From CAZWSC01 sp964636385 (GTDB lineage Bacteria; Eisenbacteria; RBG-16-71-46; CAIMUX01): a DNA stretch of 8,293 nucleotides. The notes under the pieces were generated by a model. That model had not been told where the DNA came from. It saw nothing but the letters and a program-made list of their open reading frames with translations, and made no database searches. Positions 1-6,136 of the stretch are shown in pieces. The stretch lies in the NCBI GenBank assembly GCA_964636385.1, contig CAZWSC010000114.1:1-8293 (forward strand). Reading direction: 5' to 3'. A program made the position numbers and the translations under genes. How positions within the stretch are numbered: position 1 is the stretch's first letter; each line of letters opens with the position of its first letter.

Positions 1-260
1 GCCACGATGGCCGCCATCACGGCTCCTACGAAGCCGACCCCCATGACGACTACGACCTCCTGGCCGGCCTTGCGGGCTCTGTTCACGGCCGCATTCAGCC
101 TGCGCATCTCAGCGGCGTGGTCTTCGGGCCTGGGAAGAGCGAAGCGCTCACCGGAGGGGCTGACCGAATAGCGATCCGCCGGCGCGGCGGTCTTCGTACT
201 GCGCTTCGCGGGCGTTCCTGAACCTTGCTTCCTCACTGATCCTGTCTTCCTGGCAGCCAT
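1..260 (-). CDS. Nucleotide-sugar dehydrogenase-like protein, N-terminal part (cut by window edge)
   Basis: Reading the minus strand from ATG 260-258 gives 86 open codons that continue past base 1, so only the 5' part is present. The first ~65 residues are basic, Ala/Ser/Thr-rich and look disordered. They lead into an amphipathic stretch (EMRRLNAAVNRARKAGQ, about 51-67) and then a Rossmann first strand with dinucleotide-binding glycines, VVVVMGVGFVGAVMAA, with G74, G76 and G79. This GxGxxG strand-helix resembles the NAD-binding start of UDP-glucose/GDP-mannose-type dehydrogenases, which oxidise nucleotide sugars for surface polysaccharides. The start is supported by an AAAGGAG ribosome binding site 9 nt upstream. 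The ~65-residue extension before the Rossmann fold is longer than in typical family members, which begin almost at the first strand. Other NAD(P)-binding Rossmann enzymes remain possible because the catalytic part is outside the window. It is transcribed divergently from the desulfurase-SelD gene. Confidence 0.7.
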   Translation of the reverse strand, partial: MAARKTGSVRKQGSGTPAKRSTKTAAPADRYSVSPSGERFALPRPEDHAAEMRRLNAAVNRARKAGQEVVVVMGVGFVGAVMAAIV

Positions 261-269
261 GGCAGTCTG

Positions 270-276
270 CTCCTTT
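270..276 (-). promoter_or_regulatory. Ribosome binding site of the minus-strand dehydrogenase gene
   Basis: The minus strand reads AAAGGAG here, 9 nt before the ATG at 260. It fixes the start of a gene that would otherwise be easy to miss because it leaves the window. Confidence 0.7.
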
Positions 277-289
277 CCCGATCTCCTCG

Positions 290-317
290 CGTATGCGTTT
301 TCCATCAAGGCCGTCAA
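290..317 (-). promoter_or_regulatory. Possible sigma-70-type promoter for the minus-strand gene
   Basis: On the minus strand TTGACG (complement of 312-317) matches five of six bases of the -35 consensus. It is followed after 16 nt by CATACG (complement of 290-295), a poor -10 match. The spacing and the position 30-60 nt before the start codon are right, but the weak -10 and the GC-rich background keep this tentative. I found no convincing plus-strand promoter for the divergent gene in the same 171-nt gap. Confidence 0.3.
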
Positions 318-419
318 GGCTGTACCATTCTGCCACGATCACGGATTGGCGCAAAGGTTGATGGTTGCCGTGGGGTACTGCCCGGCTCCTGAGTGGCCTG
401 GAGCAGAGCGCACATATCG

Positions 420-425
420 AAAGGA
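420..425 (+). promoter_or_regulatory. Ribosome binding site deciding the start of the desulfurase-SelD gene
   Basis: AAAGGA lies 6 nt before ATG 432 and 3 nt before ATG 429. An upstream in-frame ATG at 393 has no such site and would add 13 residues (MAWSRAHISKGPM) ahead of the family's usual N-terminus. ATG 432 is therefore the preferred start, giving MPKMIYLDYNATTP. Confidence 0.65.
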
Positions 426-431
426 CCTATG

Positions 432-2684
432 ATGCCGAAGATGATCTACCTGGACTACAACGCCACCACACCGCTGGCAGCCGAGGTTGCTGCTGCGATG
501 CGGCCGTACCTGGAAGGCCGGTTCGGAAACCCGTCCAGCAGCCACAGGCTGGGGATCGAGGCCAGGCAGGCTGTCGAGACTGCCCGCAGGCAGGTTGCCT
601 CCCTGCTGGGCTGCGCCCCCGACGAGATCGTCTTCACCAGCGGAGGCACTGAGTCCAACAACATGGCGATCACCGGGTCGGCCTGGCTCCTCCGCGACAA
701 GGGCCGCAGGATCCTGATCCCGGCGGTGGAGCATCCCGCCGTGATCGAGGTCTGCAGGTTCCTGGAGACGCAGGGATACGGCGTGGTTCATCTTCCGGTC
801 GATTCCACAGGACTTCTCGATCCCGCGACCGTGGAGTCGGCGGTCACATCTGACACGATCCTGGTCTCCGTCATGCACGCCAACAACGAGGTCGGGACCG
901 TGCAGCCTGTTGCGGAGGTCGCGAAGGTTATACAGCCGCGCGGCATCCGACTGCACTCGGATGGCGCCCAGGCAGCAGGCAAGATCCCGGTCGATGTGCG
1001 CGCCCTCGGAGTGGACCTGTACTCCGTGGCCGGCCACAAGCTGTACGCCCCGAAAGGCGTCGGGGCACTCTTCATCAGGCGCGGGATCCAGCTGGCAAGG
1101 CTCATGCACGGAGCGAATCACGAGCAGAACAGGCGGCCCGGTACGGAGAACGTCATGCAGATAGCCGGGCTGGGCATGGCCGCTGAGATCGCGGCGCGCG
1201 ACCTCGATGCGAACAGCGCCAGGATGCGCGCACTGAGGGATCGCCTGTTCGAGGCGCTGTCCTGCGGGTATCCGGAGCTACACAGGAACGGCCACACGCA
1301 GCACTGCCTTCCGAACACACTCAGCGTCTCCTTCCCGCGCCTGGAAGCGAATGTGCTGCTGGATGAACTGGGGAACGTGGCCGCCTCCGCAGGCGCGGCC
1401 TGTCACGCCGGAGAGGTGACCGTCTCCCAGGTTCTGGCCGCCATGAAGGTCCCCGAGGAGATCGCCATGGGCACGATCCGCTTCTCTCTGGGCCGCGAAA
1501 CTACGGAGGAGGAGATCGATGCCGCCTCGAAGGAGATCCTGTCGGCGGCGCTGCGCCTGAAGGGCGATGCGGGCGGCGATGATGGCGGCGACGCAGCGGA
1601 CGATCGGGAATCGGAGCGCGTGCCGGCGGGTGGACCTGTGCGCCTGACGCGCTTCACACGCGGCCTCGGGTGCGCCTGCAAGATCCGGCCGCAGATCCTG
1701 GAGGAGATTCTTGCAGGGCTTCCGCTCTCACAGGATCCGGATCTCCTCGTTGGAACCGAGACCTCCGATGACGCCGCCGTCTACCGCCTCACCGACGATA
1801 TCGCGCTGGTGGAAACGCTCGACTTCTTCACACCGATAGTCGATGACCCGCGTGCATTCGGCGCAATCGCTGCGGCAAACGCACTCAGCGACATCTACGC
1901 CATGGGCGCACGCCCTCTCTTCGCACTGAACATCGTCGGCTTCCCTGTGAACAGGCTTCCGATCCGGGTCCTGCAGGAGATCCTGCAGGGAGCGGCCGAC
2001 AAGGCGGCGGAGGCTGGTATACCGATTGTCGGCGGGCACTCCGTGGAGGACAGCGAGCCCAAGTTCGGGTGGGCGGTGACAGGTGTTGTGCATCCGGACC
2101 GGATTCTCACGAACCGCGGGGCACGACCCGGTGACGCACTCATCCTGACGAAGCCGATCGGCCTCGGGATCCTCAGCACGGCGGCGAAGCGGGGCGCTGC
2201 AAGCCCGGCGGCGATTGCGCGCGGCATTGGGGTGATGTCGGCCCTGAACAGGGCTGCAGCGGAGGCGATGGCCGGGGCCCGCGTACATGCGTGCACCGAT
2301 GTGACGGGGTTCGGCCTGATCGGGCACCTTCTGGAGATGACCTCCTCAAGCGGTGTGGATGCCGAGGTGTGGGCCGGCGCGGTGCCGGTCCTGGAGGAGG
2401 CCCGGGAGCTGGCACAGGCCGGGCTCATCCCAGGGGGGACCCGGGACAACCTCGAACACTGCTCTCCCCACCTCGACTGGGATCCTGAGATCCCCGAGGT
2501 GGAGCGTCTGCTGCTCTGCGACGCGCAAACCTCCGGCGGGCTGTTAATCATAGTGAATGAAGAAGATGCGCCCGACCTCCTCCGGGGCCTGCAAGCCGCC
2601 GGGGTGGAGGTTGCCGCCCGGATCGGCGGGCTCTCCCAGCCCGGCACGGGTCGGATCCGCGTGCGTGCAGGAACTCAGTCGTAG
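432..2684 (+). CDS. selD: Fused NifS-type cysteine desulfurase / selenocysteine lyase-like enzyme and selenophosphate synthetase (SelD)
   Basis: This 750-residue protein has two complete enzymes; numbering is from ATG 432. Residues 1-377 form a class V PLP aminotransferase-fold desulfurase: LDYNATTP near the start, cofactor-stacking His101, Asp177 and Gln180 in SDGAQ, Schiff-base Lys203 in GHKLY, and catalytic Cys324 in SAGAACHAG. The ACH context recalls selenocysteine lyases more than IscS. A Gly/Asp-rich linker (about 378-404) leads to SelD (about 405-750), with the N-terminal active site GLGCACK (Cys414, Cys416, Lys417), metal-site aspartates Asp446/Asp447, Asp464 and Asp623 (TDVTGFG), and QTSGGLL near the end. 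SelD makes selenophosphate from selenide and ATP. The desulfurase half presumably supplies the selenium directly, a channelling idea inferred from the fusion. The SelD catalytic position is Cys (TGC), not selenocysteine. Both halves are near normal family length and have all the key residues I checked, so both are probably active. Desulfurase-SelD fusions have, as I recall, been noted before. No selA, selB, selC or selenouridine synthase gene is visible here, so the end product is unknown. Confidence 0.93.
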   Translation: MPKMIYLDYNATTPLAAEVAAAMRPYLEGRFGNPSSSHRLGIEARQAVETARRQVASLLGCAPDEIVFTSGGTESNNMAITGSAWLLRDKGRRILIPAVEHPAVIEVCRFLETQGYGVVHLPVDSTGLLDPATVESAVTSDTILVSVMHANNEVGTVQPVAEVAKVIQPRGIRLHSDGAQAAGKIPVDVRALGVDLYSVAGHKLYAPKGVGALFIRRGIQLARLMHGANHEQNRRPGTENVMQIAGLGMAAEIAARDLDANSARMRALRDRLFEALSCGYPELHRNGHTQHCLPNTLSVSFPRLEANVLLDELGNVAASAGAACHAGEVTVSQVLAAMKVPEEIAMGTIRFSLGRETTEEEIDAASKEILSAALRLKGDAGGDDGGDAADDRESERVPAGGPVRLTRFTRGLGCACKIRPQILEEILAGLPLSQDPDLLVGTETSDDAAVYRLTDDIALVETLDFFTPIVDDPRAFGAIAAANALSDIYAMGARPLFALNIVGFPVNRLPIRVLQEILQGAADKAAEAGIPIVGGHSVEDSEPKFGWAVTGVVHPDRILTNRGARPGDALILTKPIGLGILSTAAKRGAASPAAIARGIGVMSALNRAAAEAMAGARVHACTDVTGFGLIGHLLEMTSSSGVDAEVWAGAVPVLEEARELAQAGLIPGGTRDNLEHCSPHLDWDPEIPEVERLLLCDAQTSGGLLIIVNEEDAPDLLRGLQAAGVEVAARIGGLSQPGTGRIRVRAGTQS

Positions 2685-2722
2685 CAGATCCCCAATCCTC
2701 CGTGTAGATGCAACCTGTTGAA

Positions 2723-2772
2723 GCCGAAAACGCAATCGGCAGGCCGCAGTGTGAGTGCGGCCGCACCGGCCT
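2723..2772 (+). other. Tandem inverted repeats after the desulfurase-SelD gene
   Basis: Two adjacent hairpins follow the stop codon by about 40 nt: GCCGA/TCGGC (2723-2727 with 2736-2740, 8-nt loop) and GGCCGCA/TGCGGCC (2742-2748 with 2756-2762, 7-nt loop). A third segment, CGGCCT at 2767-2772, can pair instead with AGGCCG at 2741-2746, so the second hairpin has a mutually exclusive alternative. No T tract follows, so it is not a textbook intrinsic terminator. It could end the upstream transcript in a Rho-assisted way or be part of the leader of the next operon. Confidence 0.45.
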
Positions 2773-2850
2773 ATGTGAGAGAGAACGGCAGGGAACACCC
2801 TGAGGGAAAACGCACTTCGGGGGATCGGACCTGGAGGACGCAGACAAGGG

Positions 2851-3618
2851 ATGCATCTGGGCCAACTACATGGCATGAGATCGGCGGAAACCCCCCTGGA
2901 GGGAACCTTCCGCCGCGGTCCCGGGCCCGTATCGTGTGAGCGACGCACACGCGTCACCTGCACTTCACACCAAAGTCCGCAGAGTCCCTGGGCCTCGTAC
3001 CTGCTGGACCGGAGATTGCAGCCGGCGGTAGCGCTGCTCACCCTGCTGCTCGCCATCGCCTTCCATGCTTCATGGGCATTCGGTTCGGGGACTGTCATCG
3101 GGCCGAGCGACTTCATAGTGCCCTGCAGGATTCAGGTGCCTCTCCTCCTGAAGATCCTGAGCTTCGACCGAGCACTGGATGCCAGCCTGGTCGACACCGT
3201 CCGGATTGTCGTCATCTATTCGCCGACGACCCCTGTGGGCGTGAGAGAGCGTCTGGATGAAACGCTGGCCGAACACTCTGAGGCCACGATCAACGGGCGG
3301 CCGTTTGCGTACATGGTCTTCGTGGCCGCCGATCAGGAACAGGCATGGAAGGTGATATCTTCCGATCCTCCTGATGCCGTCTACCTTGCCGGCGTAACCG
3401 ACGATGTCCGCGCCGGAATTGTCGCCGCAACCCGCGAGTTCGGTGTCCTTAGCTTTTCGGCGATGGAACGCGACGTTGGTGAGGGAGTCTCCGTGAGCCT
3501 GAGCCCGGCGGGTGAGGGCTCCAACATACTCATCGACCTGGAATCTCTGAAACTGGAGGGACGCAGGATGCAGGCAGGCCTGCTGGGAATCTCACAGATC
3601 GTACGGGGAGAGCAATGA
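2851..3618 (+). CDS. YfiR-like (DUF4154) periplasmic protein, start uncertain
   Basis: The conserved part begins after a hydrophobic segment (LQPAVALLTLLLAIAFHASW, about residues 56-75 from ATG 2851), preceded by Asp-Arg-Arg, which looks like a signal peptide or anchor. The mature part contains VPLLLKILSFDRAL and ends with an ILIDLESLKLEGRRMQAGLL-type tail, the pattern of YfiR/DUF4154 proteins. In Pseudomonas, YfiR is a periplasmic inhibitor of the CHASE8-bearing cyclase YfiN. The next gene here has a CHASE8-like sensor and starts inside this gene's stop codon (ATGA, 3615-3618), so the two are translationally coupled and probably interact; this is inference. ATG 2851 has GGAGGA 12 nt upstream. 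However, the ~50 residues before the hydrophobic segment are Arg- and Pro-rich, carry less GC-biased third positions and overlap a hairpin, so translation may really begin near 3001-3016 at a CTG or TTG codon. I found no well-spaced ribosome binding site there. Confidence 0.75.
   Translation: MHLGQLHGMRSAETPLEGTFRRGPGPVSCERRTRVTCTSHQSPQSPWASYLLDRRLQPAVALLTLLLAIAFHASWAFGSGTVIGPSDFIVPCRIQVPLLLKILSFDRALDASLVDTVRIVVIYSPTTPVGVRERLDETLAEHSEATINGRPFAYMVFVAADQEQAWKVISSDPPDAVYLAGVTDDVRAGIVAATREFGVLSFSAMERDVGEGVSVSLSPAGEGSNILIDLESLKLEGRRMQAGLLGISQIVRGEQ
2882..2915 (+). other. Nested hairpin in the leader/early part of the YfiR-like gene
   Basis: A perfect 8-bp stem, CGGCGGAA (2882-2889) with TTCCGCCG (2908-2915), encloses an 18-nt loop that contains a possible inner CCC-TGGA-GGG stem. 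It lies just after ATG 2851 and ATG 2875. If translation starts downstream this is a 5'-leader RNA structure; if it starts at 2851 it may affect early elongation. It does not match a riboswitch class I could recognise by eye. Confidence 0.45.
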
Positions 3619-6065
3619 GCAGTCTGACTCGTCAGTCCATCCGCTGGAAGATCACCATCTCCATCGTGGCGGTCGCTCTTACCGTGTCTGCGGCATTCCT
3701 CGTCTTCTTCATCGAGCGTCAGAGCAGCCAGGCGCTTGACGGCCTTCGCACAAAAGGCCGGAGTATCGCACAGATGCTGGCGTACAGCCTTCCCGCCCCC
3801 CTGATCTTCGATGATCGGATCTCCATCCAGGAAGCCACGGAGAGCGCGCTTCGGGACCCCGAGGTGGTGTACGTGCACCTGAACCGCTGGGAGGACGGAT
3901 ACGAGTACGTGACCAACCGCGACTCCAACGTCATGACGATGAAGCCCCGCGGTGAGCTCGAGTATCGGGACAGGGTGCGGGAGGACATCCTGGATATTGC
4001 GGTCCCGATCATGGCGCGGGATGTCGGCATCGGCAGCCTCACGATCGGTCTCTCACTGGACCGGATACGGGCCAGGGCCGAACGGGACAGGATACTGAGT
4101 CTTGTCGTGGCTCTGCTCGCAATCGGACTTGGACTGCTGATGGGCAACGTGCTCTCCCGCCGCATCACCTCGCCGCTGGACACCCTGAGCAAGGCAGCGC
4201 GGAAGATGTCCCAGGGTGATCTGGACACCAAGGTCGAGATTGCCGAATCCGACGAGATAGGCGTCCTCTGCCGTGCCTTCAACGAGATGACGGAAGCTCT
4301 CGGCAAGTCCCGTCAGGAGATCGAAGAGCAGAACCGCACCCTGGAGCAGAGGGTCGAGGAGCGAACGGCTGCACTGCAGGAGGCGAAGCGGACCGCGGAG
4401 GAAGCGAACCGCTCCAAGAGCGAGTTCCTGGCGAACATGTCCCACGAGATCCGCACGCCCATGAACGGCATCATCGGTATGGCGGAACTGGCCCTGGATA
4501 CCGAGCTGAGCCCTGAGCAGCGGGACTACCTGAATGTCGTGAAAGAGAGCTCCGCCGTCCTCCTCGGGCTGATAGACGACATTCTTGACTTCTCCAAGAT
4601 AGAGGCGGGGAAGCTCGAAATCGACTCGATCCCGTTCGAGATCGAGAAGGTGATCGAGGGAACGATCGAAATGCTCGCAGGCCGCGCGACCAAGAAGAAC
4701 CTTGAGCTGGCCTGTTACCTGAACCCCGGAGTTCCTCCGGTTCTGATGGGCGATCCCGGCCGGCTGCGGCAGATCCTGATCAACCTGATCGGTAACTCCA
4801 TCAAGTTCACGGATGAAGGGCAGGTCTTCCTCGAAATCAGCCTCGCGGGTGCCGAGAGCCGGCCCGCGGGCGACACGCAACGGGGCTCTGATCCGCAGGA
4901 GGAGCACGAGGACGGCACCATTCCCGCAGTCGGAATCGCGCACCTGCTGTTCACCGTATCCGACACCGGAATCGGGATCCCGAAGGAACAGCAGAAGCGG
5001 ATCTTTGAGAGCTTCAGCCAGGCGGATGGATCCACAACCCGGAAGTACGGCGGCACTGGCCTGGGCCTCACCATATCGAGCCAGCTTGTGTCGATGATGG
5101 GCGGGAAGATCTGGGTCGAGAGCGATTCAGGACACGGCAGCCGCTTCTCATTCACGGTCCAGCTACCCAGCGCCGATGAAGCGGCCTCGGATCCCACACT
5201 GGGCTGGAGGCCGGAACCATGGGTGGCGATAGTCGGCGGCGCTCCCAGTCCGAACATGCTCACCCTGGTGGAAACCCTGCGCGTTCTGAACGCCAGGGTC
5301 GAGATGGTCGAAGACTCGTCGGAACTGATCGCCTGTGTGACGGAAAGGGTCGCGGAGGAACCGGCTGCGCTGGTCGCCTTTGCAGACATGGTCCTGCCGG
5401 ATCACCGCACCGCGACCGAGATCAAGGACTGGATGTGCGGGCGCCAGTCCCTGGCCGGCATTCCACTGGTTGTGCTCACTCCGATGGGAGACCGCAGAAG
5501 CCGGCACAGACTGCGTGAGACCGGGTGTAATGCCGTTCTGACGAAGCCGATCCACCAGTCGCACGTACGTACCGTCGTCAGGGAGATACTGCGGAAGGGA
5601 TCGGCCCCCAGCAAGCCGGAGCCTCTGTCAGTCAGGGCCGTCATCAGGCCCGAAGCGAGTCGCAGCGACTACAGGCTGCTTCTGGCGGAGGACAACCCTG
5701 TAAATCAGAAGGTCGCCGTCAAGATTCTCAAGAAGTCGGGGTTCCGGGTTGACGTGGTTCCGGATGGAAAACAGGCGGCCGAAGCGGTTGCCACCGGGCG
5801 CTATGACCTCGTTCTCATGGATGTGCAGATGCCGGAGATGGACGGATACGAGGCCACAGCCGCCATAAGGTCACGCGAGGCGGAGACGCGGGGACCCAGG
5901 ATACCGATCATAGCAATGACCGCCAACGCCATGAAGGGGGACCGGGAACGCTGCCTGGCCAAGGGGATGGACGGCTACGTCCCCAAGCCGATACACGCGC
6001 CCAAGCTCATCGGAACCATCGAGGAGCATCTCCCGCAGGCAGGAAGCGCCGGCAAGGCAGCCTGA
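3615..6065 (+). CDS. Hybrid sensor histidine kinase with CHASE8-like periplasmic sensor and two receiver domains
   Basis: This 816-residue inner-membrane protein reads, in order: TM1 (about 12-34); a periplasmic region of about 125 residues with a CHASE8-like pattern (AQMLAYSLPAPLIFDD, then ALRDPEVVYVHL); TM2 (about 160-180); HAMP (about 181-235); a coiled-coil linker; HisKA with phosphoacceptor His277 (NMSHEIRTP); and HATPase_c with N-box Asn394, DTGIGIP at 450-456 and GGTGLGL at about 479-485. A Glu/Asp-rich insert (about 415-440) interrupts the ATPase domain. Receiver 1 (about 535-660) keeps Asp591 and Lys644 but has Gly-Gly where the Mg-binding acidic pair belongs. Receiver 2 (about 687-806) is canonical: Glu692-Asp693, Asp736 and Lys791. 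GGGGAG at 3605-3610 precedes the start, which overlaps the YfiR-like stop as ATGA. The likely role is to pass a periplasmic signal, gated by the YfiR-like partner, to an unseen HPt/output protein; no output domain or partner regulator is visible nearby. Confidence 0.92.
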   Translation: MSSLTRQSIRWKITISIVAVALTVSAAFLVFFIERQSSQALDGLRTKGRSIAQMLAYSLPAPLIFDDRISIQEATESALRDPEVVYVHLNRWEDGYEYVTNRDSNVMTMKPRGELEYRDRVREDILDIAVPIMARDVGIGSLTIGLSLDRIRARAERDRILSLVVALLAIGLGLLMGNVLSRRITSPLDTLSKAARKMSQGDLDTKVEIAESDEIGVLCRAFNEMTEALGKSRQEIEEQNRTLEQRVEERTAALQEAKRTAEEANRSKSEFLANMSHEIRTPMNGIIGMAELALDTELSPEQRDYLNVVKESSAVLLGLIDDILDFSKIEAGKLEIDSIPFEIEKVIEGTIEMLAGRATKKNLELACYLNPGVPPVLMGDPGRLRQILINLIGNSIKFTDEGQVFLEISLAGAESRPAGDTQRGSDPQEEHEDGTIPAVGIAHLLFTVSDTGIGIPKEQQKRIFESFSQADGSTTRKYGGTGLGLTISSQLVSMMGGKIWVESDSGHGSRFSFTVQLPSADEAASDPTLGWRPEPWVAIVGGAPSPNMLTLVETLRVLNARVEMVEDSSELIACVTERVAEEPAALVAFADMVLPDHRTATEIKDWMCGRQSLAGIPLVVLTPMGDRRSRHRLRETGCNAVLTKPIHQSHVRTVVREILRKGSAPSKPEPLSVRAVIRPEASRSDYRLLLAEDNPVNQKVAVKILKKSGFRVDVVPDGKQAAEAVATGRYDLVLMDVQMPEMDGYEATAAIRSREAETRGPRIPIIAMTANAMKGDRERCLAKGMDGYVPKPIHAPKLIGTIEEHLPQAGSAGKAA

Positions 6066-6072
6066 TCCGCTG

Positions 6073-6095
6073 CACGCCGCGTCCGTCGCGGCGTG
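6073..6095 (+). terminator. Strong GC hairpin after the kinase gene (terminator-like, no T tract)
   Basis: A perfect 9-bp stem, CACGCCGCG (6073-6081) with CGCGGCGTG (6087-6095), has a 5-nt loop and starts 7 nt after the kinase stop codon. The next bases (GCTACTGG) lack the T run of an intrinsic terminator. It probably marks the 3' end of the YfiR-like/kinase transcript or stabilises it, and separates it from the RtcB gene. Confidence 0.5.
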
Positions 6096-6136
6096 GCTAC
6101 TGGCCTGATGCACAGATTCCTGTCATACTCCGGGTC

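Noticed and set aside
148..354. Minus-strand frame of 68 codons at the left end
   Set aside because: The neighbouring minus-strand frame starting at 260 has a strong ribosome binding site and a Rossmann motif, and overlaps this one in a different phase. Both cannot be the main product.
339..1121. Open minus-strand frame of 260 codons opposite the desulfurase half
   Set aside because: It is antisense to a clear, motif-rich desulfurase gene. Its translation is Arg/His/Gly-rich with no recognisable domain, as expected of a shadow frame in high-GC DNA.
1660..1690. Possible selenocysteine codon at the SelD active site
   Set aside because: The catalytic position is TGC (Cys414). There is no in-frame TGA, so no selenocysteine insertion is needed.
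1971..1988. Inverted repeat CTGCAGGA-GA-TCCTGCAG within the SelD part
   Set aside because: It is explained by the coding sequence for LQEILQ, has only a 2-nt loop, and lies inside a conserved enzyme domain. A regulatory role has no support.
2685..2950. Known riboswitch (c-di-GMP GEMM, cobalamin, TPP, fluoride) or tRNA-Sec in the leader
   Set aside because: By eye I could not find the conserved core segments of these riboswitches, nor a tRNA T-loop with a TCA anticodon. Only generic hairpins are supported; an Infernal and tRNA scan would settle it.
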